From Mikania micrantha (taxonomy: Eukaryota > Streptophyta > Magnoliopsida > Asterales > Asteraceae): 64,000 bases of DNA. Position numbers and translations under genes: made by a program. Under the pieces are notes generated by a model. The model ran no database searches. It worked only from the letters and a program-made list of their open reading frames with translations, and was not told the DNA's origin. Of the stretch, positions 8,920 to 20,999 are shown piece by piece (positions within the stretch are counted from its first letter, which is position 1; every line of letters begins with the position of its first letter). Location: contig CM018690.1 of assembly GCA_009363875.1 (NCBI GenBank), forward strand, positions 12,307,971-12,371,970. Reading direction: 5' to 3'.

Positions 8920-11900
8920 TGTGACACCCCGTAAATTCCAGGTCAGCTTTGATTTTATTTAAATGTTTATTTAAATGCATTATGTACACGTGGCACTAGA
9001 ATTAGATTAATTTAGTGTGACACGTGGCACGACAGTATGAACACTGACACATGACTTGATAATTCGTGGAATTATCGGCAAACAGCACACACGTGTCAAA
9101 ACACACGAACGTTGGTGAACGTCTACCACATTGTGAAACACAGCACTCGAAACCTCACGAAACACTCACACATTGAACTTGGAAGTTCAAACAAGGCCAA
9201 ACGAAAGTTCGTAAACGTGAAAACGGCAACGAACGGATCAAACCAATGAAAATGGGCCTATTGGGCTCACCAGGGGATCTGTCGCGCTACGCGACGGCCC
9301 ACAAGGACACTGTCGCGATACGCGACAGGTGGCGGGGGAAATTTGAACGCGGAACATCCTCGCGCTACGCGAGGGGAACTCTTGAAGCTGTCGCGCTACG
9401 CGAGGAGACCCAGTTCGCAGAATCTTTATTTAACCAAGATGTAATCATCACCAGCCAACCTAGCCTCTCATTTCCGATTCCAAGACACTCAAACTCGTCT
9501 CCTACACCTGCAAATCACATTTTTCATCAGCTGGAAGCCATTGTTGAGGAGATTGAAGCTCAAGAACATTGAAGCAAGCCTCCTAGACCACCACCCATCA
9601 CCACCATCTTCTTATTCGTTGAGGAACCTGCTGTCCAGAAGCTCTTAGAAGCCTTCTAGCTCGATTTTATCATCATCTCAGCCTTCTTGGAGCCTTAGAA
9701 GGTAGTATTTACATTCCTCCATGGCTAGAACGTCCATTTCTCACCACCACACGCACATGCATGTGTTAAAACCCACATGCAAGCACCCATGGCTCACATG
9801 CACGAATTTATAATATGGGTTTGTTGATTTTAAGATGATTTATGATGATCTAACATGATTAGAATGCATTTGGTGATGATCTATGATGATGTGTATGTAA
9901 GGATTTCATGTTTTGTTCATAAAGTGTTGAATGATGGCCATGCATGCATGATCCATGATGGTAGGAATGATCTTGAGTATGTTGATATGCTTATTGATAA
10001 TGTTAGAAGGATTACTCATGGTTGGATTTGTTTAAAATGATCAAAATGTTGATTTTTAGTAATCTTTCCATTATTAGTAACTTTTATTTGCAAAATGATT
10101 GTTGGAGATGAATTCATGAACATGCAAGTATGTGGACTTGCTATTAGGATGATAATATGATGATTTGATTTGTTAGAATGTGGTTTCGATAATGAGTATG
10201 GTCATTTCTAGCAATATTACTAAATATAGAAACTTTTGTGAATGAAATATTGATGGATGATGATTTAGACTATGTTGACATGATTAGATGATAGTAAATA
10301 GCATATTATGATGAATGATGGTATGAAAATTGCTTGGAAATGTTAAATGGTCATTTTTATGCAAAAACCACAAAGTTACTATTTTTAGTAACTTTATGGT
10401 TACAAAAACCGACTTAGGAATATGTTGAATGACTTGAGCATGCTAAATGATTTATTATGTTATAATATGATGTTTAGATGCTAAGTTAGATGGTTTCCGA
10501 TGTCACGTATGCTAAAAATGGAAACTTTCCATTTTAGGAAACTTTTGTGCACTAACATGCTATAAACGACGTATATGAACTTGTATGATAATGTGCTATG
10601 TGCTAACATGACCCCGTAGGACCATTGAGCATGCTAGAACTCGAACACCGTCATGCTTTGTGAACTTTCTAAAAATGGAAACTTACTATAAATAGTAAGT
10701 TGTCCATAAACGCGACCTACGCGTTTTGCACACGACAAACACTTACACGATTGCTACATGAGTCACAAACCGTCACACGGTTCACCAACGGGTCGTTGAC
10801 TTGACACGGTCAACTTTGGTCAAACACGGTCAACTTTGGTCAGACACGGTCAACTTTGGTCAAACACGGTCAACTTTGGTCAGACACGGTCAACTTTGGT
10901 CAAACATGGTCAAACACGGTCAATGTGGACCAACACGAGCAAACACGGTCATTGTGGACCGACACGGGCAAACATGAACAACCAAGGGTTGTTGAGCACA
11001 AACACGAGCACTAACACTAGCACGGTCACCTACACGAACTCACATACGATCTACGATATAGGTTGCCGGTGACCGACGTGCTACACGACAACTCGGGAGC
11101 TTACGCTTACATACATTCGTTTCACTAAGGTGAGTTTACGGCCCCTCTTTACTCTTTTTCAAATGCTTTTAAATAGGGGGAGAATACTAGTTGCATCGAG
11201 TCAAACATTATTGCTATTACAAACATTTTTGTGTATGCTGGTTTATTGGACAAACATTAAGTGTTGAACTCGTTACAAGCCCTCACAAAGTCTTACCGTT
11301 AATGTACGAACAACGTGGTAGGTTTGGATGGATCCATTAGGGAATGACTAACCCCACGGGGCACCATGTTGACTGAGTGTCATAACCCGTGCAAATTCTG
11401 ACCTAACTTGCTATGTATACGAGGCATAGCGGAGGCAAGAGCAAACAAGTCTAGTTCGGTAGTGACGCACTGACACTTTGGGCCTAGGGCTCGGTACTAA
11501 CATTGATAAACAGCATGACACACTTTTCATTACTATATGTATATCAAAACCTGTGAACTCACCAACCATTGTGTTGACACTTGTTTTTAAACTTGTATTC
11601 TCAGGTAACTAGCATGACAGGCTCGTGGAGCAGGAAAGCACATAGGGGACATGAGCATAGGGCCCCACATGCATTTGTTTTCGTGTCTTTTGAAAACAAT
11701 TTGACTTTATCTTATTTAAAACGTTGTTGTATTAAACTACTTACAATTTCCGCTGTGTAAACAATCATTTTCCGCTGCATGTTATGACTTATTTATTTCC
11801 GCTGCAAGCTATTTTATCAAGTGTATGTGTCAAACTTGGATTTGTAAACGCATATAGAGGTGTTCTATATGACCTTGAGCTGTGATTCTGGACACGTCAC

Positions 11901-11945
11901 ATCCACGTGGACATACGCCACGAGTGGGAAATTGGGGGTGTGACA
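8920..11945 (+). repeat. 3' LTR of Tekay element (3026 bp)
   Basis: Nearly identical to the 5' LTR. Differences seen: 8945, an extra A near 9341, two adjacent bases near 9518, one base near 10117, a missing A near 10328, one base near 11016 and an extra T near 11230. It is followed by the TSD GTTTT (11946-11950). It carries the same palindromes (about 9281-9406), 20-bp array and splice-like signals as the 5' copy. Confidence 0.93.
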
Positions 11946-13224
11946 GTTTTTACGAATGGAACTCAATTTATATTTTGAAAGTTAACCGTTGGGCTCACTT
12001 ACTATTATTATTATTGTAACATCAGTGCCGGACGCGTGCCGGAACAGTGATCGCAACAGTAACTCGTACAGTAACTCAGGCACACATTACGTGAAACTAT
12101 GTTTATGCTATTGATACATTATGCTTAACATGAAACTATTATGCGATTGTCTGAATCTGATAAAAACCTTAGGGTTTAACAGTCAGAAACATGTCAGACA
12201 ACACAGAATGGAAACATAAATACTTGATTTGATGCTATTATGTATAAACGTATGTGAGGTTAAACAAAACGAAATAATAACGGTTGTTATTACGAAATGC
12301 TAAACAGACGAATTATTCGTATAGGTGACGATATGTACGAATGATTCTGAGAGTTTAACGTTCTGAAATAATGACTGAAAAGTAGAGAACAAGAATCAGA
12401 AAGCCAAACAATCGTCGTGTTCGTTCGAATGACGATTCGAACGAATATGCGCGATGATGACGCGTTCTGACGAAACGAAAACGAAAATCGAAACGAACGA
12501 TCATAAAGTTAAGGAAATAAAATATTTCCTATTTTACAATTTTGAAACTCATCATAAATAAATTAACAAAAAACTATTTTAAATTATAATATGTACATAC
12601 GCGAAACAATTACCGAAATGTGTAAAAATAATAAATTACGATAAATAATACATGAAAATGATATTTGAAATAATTTCTAATAATAATCATATTCTAAACA
12701 TACTAAAATAATCCTTTTATTTAAACTACGAAAAACGCGCGTAACGACCCGGAAACACGACGAAAATACGAACCGATCAACCGAAACGAACCCGAATACC
12801 CTCAGGGTATTTAAACACTCAATGAAGCATTTATTTCATTTTTACCTCATCTCACTCTCTCTAAAAACACTCCCACCGTCATTTCCCTCTCTCTCTAGAT
12901 TTTACCATTTCAAACCTCAAGATCTTGATCATTCCTTGGTGAAATCGCGTGTTCTTGGTGTCCACACGAAGATCTCGAGCTCCTCTACGTAGAAGTACAA
13001 CAGATCTACGAATTTTTCCAGCCATTTTGAGGTAATCAAGCGTGAATATCAAGAAAAATAGGGTTTCTTACACCTATGTTCGACTAAAACCCTAAACCGG
13101 TTTATTGTTCACACCCACGCGACCACTACACCTCCGAGGACTAACCATCACATAGGGAACATCGTAGAACAGCCTCTCAAACACACAAGGACGATGAAGG
13201 TGATGCGGCTGAGACAGGTTCGTG

Positions 13225-13770
13225 GGAAAACATCGGCCGAACCTATGATATACAAGGGCCGAACCCCCAGCTCTACTGGAGCCGAACCCTCTTGTCAGCC
13301 GAACCTGCCATGTTCCAGCCGAACCTCTCAAAGTGGCTCACGAACCCTAGGACGATGAACCTTCATGCCTACGAACCCCTATGTCCACGAACCTCCAAGA
13401 TATCATGAACCTATGTGTAGCATGCATTAGCCGAACCCTAGCAGAGGCGAACCGGCTGGAGCCGAACCTTGACAATTGCAGCGAACCTCAACATCAGGCC
13501 GAACCTTTATGTCATCCCCGAACCTTTGAACGTTGGCCGAACCCCGTACGTGTAGATCAGCTGGCCGAACCCTAGAGTCCACGAACCTCCATGTGCTCAT
13601 GAACGAACCATGCATGGCGAACCTATCCTACTTAGACGAGCCTTCCAGGTTACACGAACCCGTGCGGGACCAGCCGCCATCGGACGAACCCTAGGAATTA
13701 CCATGAACCAGCATCGATCACCGAACCTTAGTACCATGGCCGAACCATTAGGGTGGAACGGACCTTTAAC
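13225..13770 (+). repeat. CGAACC-motif cluster
   Basis: About 25 copies of (C/A/T)GAACC, mostly GCCGAACC, are spaced roughly 20 bp apart on one strand. Intervening sequence differs between copies, so this is a dispersed motif array and not a simple tandem repeat. Open frames here are by-products of the bias. Confidence 0.8.
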
Positions 13771-13834
13771 CGAAAGGATTATAGGTTCGCTGGATGTCTG
13801 ATCGGATTTATCCTTCCTTCACCTAGCCAAGACT

Positions 13835-14125
13835 TCTAGTGGCCCAATATACATATACACTTGGCCCAAATTGATTTTAACAAACGATGGCCTTATTTTG
13901 GGCCCAATTCAGCCCATCTCGCCTCTATACGTTCCATATGTATTAATCGGCCCACATCATTTTACTCGGACTATTGCTATTTGGCCCAATCGAAAACACT
14001 AGATTATATCATGTGGTCATTTAACTTCGTTGGGCCCAATTTGTTAACCGACCCAAGATAGAGTGCATTCGGCCCACACGACACAACCGACCCAAGGACC
14101 ATCTACATTCGGCCCAAAGTGAATT
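13835..14125 (+). repeat. GGCCCA (site II-like) motif cluster
   Basis: About ten GGCCCA or GACCCA motifs (TGGGCC on the other strand) occur in under 300 bp. TGGGCC/T is the site II element recognised by plant TCP transcription factors (established knowledge). Whether it acts in this LTR is unknown. Confidence 0.7.
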
Positions 14126-14736
14126 CGGCCCACATGAGTTGAACTAGGACAAGCAATTGAATTAACGAATTTTAGTACCATTGGTTTGGGAGTAACAACT
14201 TAAACTACTATTAGGGCGATAATGTTTTGAAACTAACGAACTTCCTGAAGTCTAATGTTTTGTTTCTCAGAATAATTACGAATGCGAAAAATATTCAAAT
14301 CAAATGAACAAGAAAGCTAACATCAAACTAGATGGGGTTAAGTGACACTGACTTTTATAATAATTAACTTAGGGCCAAATGAGAACCCGGACTCATAAGT
14401 GTTAGCCTACTTTAGGCTAACACCAACACAAACACGAAATATTACAACTTGTACTTATAAGCTACAAATACTATGAAATCAATACAGGATCGTGAACATC
14501 ACAACAAGTACACACAAAGAGCGTGCGTATTCTTGTTTTGCTTAGTCAACTACTACGGACACAAGGTGAGTTCATTTGTCCCTTTTCAAACTTTTTTGTT
14601 TTACTTCGGGACTGAGAAGCATGTTAAACATTTTAATAAATTATTGAAATGTTATCTAATGCTTTTAAACTTAAACATGATGTTACAATGAGGCTTATGC
14701 TTGGAATCTAGTATACTTTGAGAAACTATAAACTTA

Positions 14737-14921
14737 AGGCTTGATGCTTATGTGAGAAACTAAATGCTTAAACTTGAGGCTTGATGCTTATGCTAGAAAC
14801 TAAATGCTTAAACTTGAGGCTCGATGCTTGTGCTAGAAACTAAATGCTTAAACTTGAGGCTTGATGCTTATGCTAGAAACTAAATGCTTAAACTTGAGAC
14901 TTGATGCTTATGCTATGAAAT
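14737..14921 (+). repeat. 40-bp tandem repeat (4.6 copies)
   Basis: Units beginning AGGCTTGATGCTTATGCTAG start at 14737, 14777, 14817, 14857 and 14897 with few mismatches. They lie inside the putative LTR leader intron (14576-15800). Confidence 0.9.
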
Positions 14922-15004
14922 TCTGATGAAACTATATGTGAATGCTTGAATCTATATGCTTGAAACTATGATTGCATGCGAAATGCTAAGCTTGTATCTA
15001 ATCA

Positions 15005-15420
15005 TGGGCTATGTAATTGCTAAACTTCTGCTAGAGCAGGGCTTGTACCCATGTATTGAGATACGTGAAAGCTAAACTATGACGAGGCTAAGCTGTTATC
15101 TATATAAGAGACATGTAATTGCTAAACTTCTGCTATAACAGGGCTTTGGTCTGCTTATATGAGATATGTAAATGCTGGATTGTGTGTGTATGCATGGCTT
15201 GTGTCTATGTATGAGATACGTAATTGCTAAACTTCTGCTATAGCAGGGCTTGTATCTTGTATAGGAGACACGTAATTGCTAGACTAGGCTTAACTAATTC
15301 ATGAGATACGTAATGGCTAAACTTCTGCTAGAGCAGGGCTTGTATCTAGCCGTGAGCTACGTAATTGCTAAACTTCTGCTATAGCAGGGTTTGTACTCAC
15401 GCTTGAGATTAGTGAAAGCG
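15005..15420 (+). repeat. Irregular repeats carrying the palindrome CTGCTATAGCAG
   Basis: Five copies of TAATTGCTAAACTTCTGCTA followed by (T/G)AGCAGGG or a close variant, at intervals of about 50-100 bp. Each carries a perfect or near-perfect 12-bp palindrome. Confidence 0.8.
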
Positions 15421-16164
15421 AAACTATGTGCGTGTGAAACTATGATGCTTGTTAAACTTACTTTGAAGCTAATACTTACGAATGCTATAGACTTGTAAAC
15501 TTTGAAACAGTAAACTAAAGCTATGACGAGGAATGGTTTGAATGGTAGGTAAAATGCTTAATTATTATTAACAACAGTGTCATATGCGGATTAGTATGTG
15601 GTGGGACGGCGTCTGGGCGGGTTGTAGGCTCGACTCAGGGGTATGCCCTATATATAAGCATACCGATTTAGATATTACATGTGGAGTTAATGAGGTTAAG
15701 GTTTTACCGAAAGAGGTTTGTTAAAGCTATTTTAAACTTATAAACTACATGAACTCACCAAACATTGTGTTGACTTTGTCTTTCTTACATGCTTGCTCAG
15801 GTGATGAACAGGTTTAAGCTAAGGCTTTTGGATTGCATGCTAGGCGGCCTAGATAGAGGACCTAGTTGATTTTGGAAGCACGTATTTTGTTATTCATACG
15901 AATCACTTTTGGATGTCTTGTACAGATTACAAGATAGAAAACATTTGATTCTTTTGTTAGGTTTACCGAGTTAAATTACTTAACATTGCTATTGTAATTT
16001 AACTTTGTAATCCTAGTTTAATGTTTGATTGTGCTTTAGTTATTATTAACATTGATGCTATGTAAACAATCTGATCATTACGATTATCACTCACGATATC
16101 GCGCCCCGAGAACCTTCCGCTCGACGGGGACTTTGATCCAACCCCGCCGGCTCGGGGTGAGACA

Positions 16165-16287
16165 ATTATTAATTTATTTATTATTTTATTATTATTATTA
16201 TTATTTTACGTGGAAGCTTATAAATTGCTTAGTCAAATTTTGTTCATTTTAAAGATACACACGTATTCTAATGGATTAATATCAATG

Positions 16288-16359
<72 letters not shown>

Positions 16360-16693
16360 TTAAGTAAACTAAAATTTTTAACATATACATAGAATTGGAT
16401 CTTTAACATGTGTTACAAACTAACATTAGAAGTTAAGCTAAAGAATTCAAAAATACATACCTTAATTCTAAACCAACTTCTAACTTCGCATAACTTCAGA
16501 ACGTTTATACAAATCAACCAACTTTAATGATTGTTGTTTCTTTTGAAACCCCGCTTTTTTTCGTTGACGAATGCATGTATGCATGTCTATGAAATTGAAA
16601 ATGAAGATAAGCACTCACTTATCTTCTCACTTTGCACACCTGCACCTTAATTATTAATTTGTGTTCTCATATCTTGACAACACATGCACACGT
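16165..16693. repeat. AT-rich spacer with (ATT)n microsatellite
   Basis: An uninterrupted (ATT)n of about 23 units spans 16290-16359, with shorter ATT runs at 16180-16205. Otherwise no gene or recognisable element was seen between the two solo LTRs. Confidence 0.85.
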
Positions 16694-17485
16694 TGTTGGA
16701 TCGGGTTATGTAATCTACACAACACTTAGACAAGTTATCTTCTACAAAGCTGATAGATGCGGAAATTCTATCAACTGGATTTGTAAAACAGTTTGAAACA
16801 AAATACTGAAAGCAAATGTAAATTCAAGGTTAAAGTATATTGCATTCAACTGTTAAGTTTACAACACTTAGCTCAAGCACTCACTCGTGATTTGCTTACT
16901 AACAAGTGAACGTATTTATACTAAGACTTACTGTTGTATCCTCGTAGGGATACACGGCAGGACAAAACACTAGAAACAAACGTATGCTAAATCTAGTATC
17001 TGTTATGATCTTGACAGGCCAAACCATATTAATTACAATCAATACAAAAGACTCCATTGACTTTTACAAAAAAATACCTAAACAACAAAACACATTAACT
17101 GTTTAGTATTTTTGTAGTCTTGACAAATCTTCTTTGTTGCTGACTAACATTGAAATGTCTTCTCTGTTATTCTGATAGTGAGAAAACAACTCTGTTTATT
17201 TCCATAAGTATCGAGAATCTTTGTCAGAGAGAAAGTCTTCGGAAGTCTTTGTCTTGGGAACCACTGATGATCGGAAGCACTGATGATCGATCAGAAACAC
17301 TGATCGATTTGAACCTTTAACCACTGAATGAGAAACCGGATGCTTTCAGTGAAAGGGAATTATCCTTCGGAAGCAATGGTTCTTCCGAAGGTTAATTCTT
17401 ATTATTCAGTGGTTGTATATCTTCCGAAAGTTCATGACTTGATCTAGAGATGTTTTGGTGCGCATCAGCCTTAAAGATCCTTACA
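16694..17485 (-). mobile_element. Solo LTR of SIRE-like Copia element
   Basis: Read on the minus strand it starts TGTAAGGATC and ends GATCCAACA. It aligns at both ends with the 3' LTR at 31665-32541: GGCTGATGC(G/T)CACCAAA near the start, and CAACACTT..GATGCGGAA..CTCGATCC near the end. It has the same CTTCCGAAG motifs. Flanks are CACGT and CATGT, a 5-bp duplication with one mismatch, so it is an older insertion. No internal domain is attached. Confidence 0.75.
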
Positions 17486-18571
17486 CATGTGCACTGCATG
17501 TATTTTTTTTATTATTATTATATTATCATAATTAGTTTTATTTAAATCTTGTTTTTCTTTTATAACTTATAAAATATCTTGATTTATAAAATTCTGAATA
17601 TAAGGTTAAGACCTACTCATTTTTCTTTACGTTTCGACCTAAGTTTCGTTAAAAACGGATCGAGGTCAATTATAATATAGTTTTATATTATTATTATTAT
17701 TATTTAACCGACTCTTGACTAAATTTAATGATTGTTTAGACATCGGTTTATTTCTAATAATTGTTTTATCCTAACTATTTGTTTAAACAACGTTAAAATT
17801 TTTAAGCTCTTATTTCTACTCTTATACTCTCGAATAATCATAAAAATAAACTATTTTATATTATTAGACGAGGAGTTACGTTTTTAATTGATAATTTTTA
17901 TTATTATATTTTAATTTTTATCAACAACATTTTATTTATTTTCTCAAAACAGGATGTTACAGCTATGGAATGATATGGTTGAGTATCACACTTGAAATTG
18001 CAAAAACGACTGATAAGATGCAAAAAAAGCTCTCGTGATGGTCGTTACGAGTCTTACACTCTTACTTTTTACATTCTTTTCTGATTAATATCAACAACCT
18101 ACTCTACATCATCTGTTAGTCAATGTCACAACACCAATGTAATCGCTAGGGTTTTGAATTGTGAATTTGAATTTGTAATAATATTAAACTTTAATTCGAA
18201 TAAAATTAATGAAGAATTCACCCATAATTTTATTCGTAAACAAATACATACATACAATCATATATATACACATAAATGTTATCCATATTTTAAATATTAT
18301 ATAATAGATAAATTTTGATGTTTATAAAATAAATCTTATTAAGATTTATGTAGAACTTATTACGTGTGTGTAATATTTATGCATACATAATAATATAAAC
18401 TATAATTATTTGATAACATAAACTTTAATAAGATTTACATATATGTATGAATGATAATTAACACCATAAAATAAATAAAAATAAAAATAAAAATTAGACA
18501 CAAACACACACATGTATAATAACATGTTAAACCTTATTAGATCTAACCTAATGACGAACCCATTATGCTTG
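17486..18571. other. AT-rich stretch, no gene seen
   Basis: No ORF of note. The motif GGATGTTACA at 17952-17961 looks like one end of a gypsy LTR on the minus strand, but no matching end or target duplication was found. Confidence 0.5.
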
Positions 18572-18579
18572 ATAAAACT

Positions 18580-19226
18580 TAGGGCTGTAAACGAACCGAA
18601 CGAACACGAACGAGCCCTTGTTCGTGTTCGTTCGTTTAACTTTTAACTTGTTCACGAACGGTTCACGAACGCTAACCGAACGAAAATTCTTGTTCGTGTT
18701 CGTTCATTAAGGAATTTAGCTTGTTCACGAACGGTTCACGAACTCTAACTGAACAAAAATTCTTGTTCGTGTTCGTTCATTAAGGAATTTAGCTTGTTCA
18801 CAAACGGTTCACGAACGCTAACGAACACATATTATTTAAATATTAAAAATCAACATTATTAATCTCAAGCAGTGGAGATAATCATTTATAAATATATGAA
18901 TTAAAATATTATAATATTAAACTAAAAATAATTTAAATATTATGGTATTGAACTAAAAATTAAAAACTAAAATATACAATACATTTAATAAATGAATATA
19001 ATAAAAAAAACTTAACCAAACATAAACGAACGTAAACGAACATGTTACCGAACGTTCACGAACACAAATGAACGAACACGACCTTTGTTCATGTTCGTTC
19101 ATTTAACTAAACGAACGGAATTTCTTGTTCGTGTTCGTTCATTTATTTAACGAACGAACATAAACGAACTTCCCGCCGAACAGTTCATGAACTGTTCGCT
19201 GAACGTTCGGTTCGTTTACAGCCCTA
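18580..19226. mobile_element. hAT-like MITE with GTTCG arrays (copy 1)
   Basis: Terminal inverted repeats TAGGGCTGTAAACGAACCGA and its complement enclose 647 bp, with an 8-bp duplication ATAAAACT on both sides (18572-18579 and 19227-19234). Subterminal regions are packed with GTTCGTGTTCGTTC in opposite orientations, and the centre is AT-rich. There is no coding sequence. The TAGGG end and 8-bp TSD fit a non-autonomous hAT element. A second copy lies at 57637-58166. Confidence 0.88.
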
Positions 19227-19654
19227 ATAAAACTTATTTGAGTTTTATGTTAAAATTTATTTATAAATAAACTTTTATAAACCTTTTTAAACTCAAAAAC
19301 ATAAAATAATAGGAATATAACTTGAATTCATAATATGCAAATTATATTTGCGATGGAACTAAATTTTTAAACAAAACTATGAGGAGTGGAAAGCATAGAG
19401 ACTAAAGGTGTAAAAACCAGAAACTAGGCTTCCTTTCTTCCTCCTTCCCGTTCAAGTGTTCGAGTTTCACAATTCATGGGTTAATCACAAAAACAGAATT
19501 TAAACAATCCTAAAATCAAATCAAACAATCACGTTAATTATACAGATTACTCACAAAGAAAGATTGAAACAAATTTGAAGCAAATGCGGTTCGGGTTCAT
19601 ATTGAATTGTTAAGTTTGTAAGGGCTAATCGGTCCGGAGATAAACTGCAAACCA

Positions 19655-19795
19655 TGGCCTAGCATAGTGGTAAGTCACGTCTGCGTGGGCTCGGGGACGC
19701 GCACTCGAAACCCAGCTGGTGCGGGTTATAGCTGGTTTTGGACATTTTTGGCAGTTTAGCTTATTTTCCAGCCTAGTTTTTTATAAAAGAAAATA
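19655..19795 (+). mobile_element. tRNA-derived SINE-like element
   Basis: A polymerase III A-box-like TAGCATAGTGG (19660-19670) is followed about 40 bases later by a B-box-like ACTCGAAACCC (19703-19713), the spacing of tRNA-derived SINE heads. The 3' part is not clearly bounded. It folds poorly as a full tRNA, so a SINE is the better reading. Confidence 0.5.
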
Positions 19796-20001
19796 TTAAA
19801 AATCATAAAAATAAATTCAAATATACTGTTAACTTATAAATATTCTTGAACACTTCTTACATTTATTTTTCTATTTTAACTCTTTTATAATCAAATTAAA
19901 ACGACAAATTTACAAAGAAAGCCTCTTTTATCAATTTATAATAATAAATTTATTTCATAAATATATATGTATATTTATAAACTTTTCAAATAAACTATAA
20001 A

Positions 20002-20008
<7 letters not shown>

Positions 20009-20044
<36 letters not shown>

Positions 20045-20310
20045 GAATGAACAATTGTTAACCCTTCCTTATTGTGATAACCGAATAACTACGTCGTATT
20101 ACTTTGGGGCCACATCAAAGTAAATTTAAAAATTTATGTTTTTTTCTTCTTTTTTAATTAATGTGGGCCCCATTTATATTAATTAAAAAGAAGAAAAAAC
20201 ATGCACATTTAAATTTACTTTAATTTAGGCCCAAAATAATAATGTATAGTTGTTCAGTTATCGTAATAAGGAAGGTTAACAATTGAATCATTATATATAT
20301 ATATATATAT
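20009..20310. mobile_element. Foldback MITE flanked by (TA)n
   Basis: Between a (TA)n run (20009-20042) and another at about 20292-20310 lies a 250-bp sequence (20043-20290) that is an imperfect inverted repeat over its whole length. Arms begin AACAATTGTTAACCCTTCC and end GGAAGGTTAACAATTGAATC, with AAAGTAAATTTAAA and GGGGCCCA near the loop. There is no coding capacity. Insertion into TA repeats hides the target duplication, and a Tc1/mariner (Stowaway-like) origin is possible. Confidence 0.7.
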
Positions 20311-20999
20311 CAATGGTTCAAATAAATTAGTTTATATACTTTGAAATGAGTATTTTAAATCATTTATCTAAAACCTTATCATTCTAAAACCAAGTTCTTT
20401 AAACCAAAATCAAGATTCATTTTAAATGTTTATTTTTAACAAATAAATATAATATAAATCATTTAAGTAAAGAAAAATATATATCTTATTTTAACAATTA
20501 AAGTTTGTATAGAATGATTTTAAATAATTATTCCAAATATATATTTTTTTCTAAAAAATATTTGTTTCTTATAATAAATATTTAAACCAAGCATTTACTT
20601 AATTGATATATTATTTGAAATAAATTCTTTAGACACATTCTTAAAACATACTAATAAATCACACAAATTGTTAATAAAAAACAAATGGTTGAAAATTAGG
20701 ATATTTAAACTGCTATGAAATTCAAATAGGGATATTAATATTTAAATAAATCTATATTCCAAATTTATACCATTCAAACTTAGACATATGTTATTCTAGG
20801 GCTTCCATTAATGTATCATAGTTCTAGGATATCAAGACTTGAACTCTAAGCAAATACTAAGACTACTATACCTTTGTAACTCTAGGTGAAGCACTATCTA
20901 CAACTCCATTCTCTATCACTTATCTAAACAAACAATCATGTGAGCTTCACTCATACTCCATCTTTTACATTTTGTACTTTTGGGATGTTACATATGTAT
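20311..20999. other. AT-rich stretch, no gene seen
   Basis: No ORF or repeat structure recognised. It ends with GGGATGTTACA (about 20991-21000), resembling the end of a minus-strand gypsy LTR, but no partner end was found. Confidence 0.4.

Larger units (their letters stand above)
100..11945 (+). mobile_element. Complete Tekay-type Ty3/gypsy LTR retrotransposon (chromovirus)
   Basis: Two 3.03-kb direct repeats starting TGTGACACCCC and ending GGGTGTGACA flank an internal region with a tRNA-iMet primer site, an extra ORF, gag-pol and a polypurine tract. The 5-bp target duplication GTTTT is perfect (95-99 and 11946-11950), so both ends are exact. Domain order protease, RT, RNase H, integrase and C-terminal chromodomain-like segment, with very long LTRs, fits the Tekay (Del) lineage of chromoviruses. 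Reading the two LTRs against each other I found about five base differences and three 1-bp indels, so the insertion is very recent. Gag has a one-base frame break, which may make this copy non-autonomous. Confidence 0.93.
12015..16164 (+). mobile_element. Solo LTR (4.15 kb) of a Tekay-related gypsy element
   Basis: It starts TGTAACATC and ends GGGGTGAGACA. ATTAT flanks both sides (12010-12014 and 16165-16169), although the flanks are ATT-rich, so this TSD could be partly chance. Its middle matches the organisation of the neighbouring Tekay LTR: a donor-like AAGGTGAGTT, the phrase GAACTCACCAAaCATTGTGTTGAC, then an acceptor-like GCTCAGGTG. No primer site or pol lies next to it, so it is a solo LTR left by LTR-LTR recombination. 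It contains several internal repeat arrays, listed separately. Confidence 0.72.

Noticed and set aside
13381..13801. Several short ORFs on both strands.
   Set aside because: They arise from the CGAACC motif array in the solo LTR.
14737..15420. Regular repeats considered as a CRISPR array.
   Set aside because: Units are contiguous without unique spacers, and the window is eukaryotic.
16210..16392. ORF encoding a long isoleucine run.
   Set aside because: Translation of the (ATT)n microsatellite.
12015..17961. TGTAACATC at 12015 and GATGTTACA at 17961 form a perfect 9-bp inverted pair that could bound a 5.9-kb LTR.
   Set aside because: Flanks do not match (ATTAT versus GCTAT). Ending at 16164 gives a matching ATTAT duplication, and a separate solo LTR lies between.
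19655..19720. Possible functional tRNA gene from A- and B-box-like motifs.
   Set aside because: No acceptor stem or anticodon arm can be paired; a SINE head fits better.
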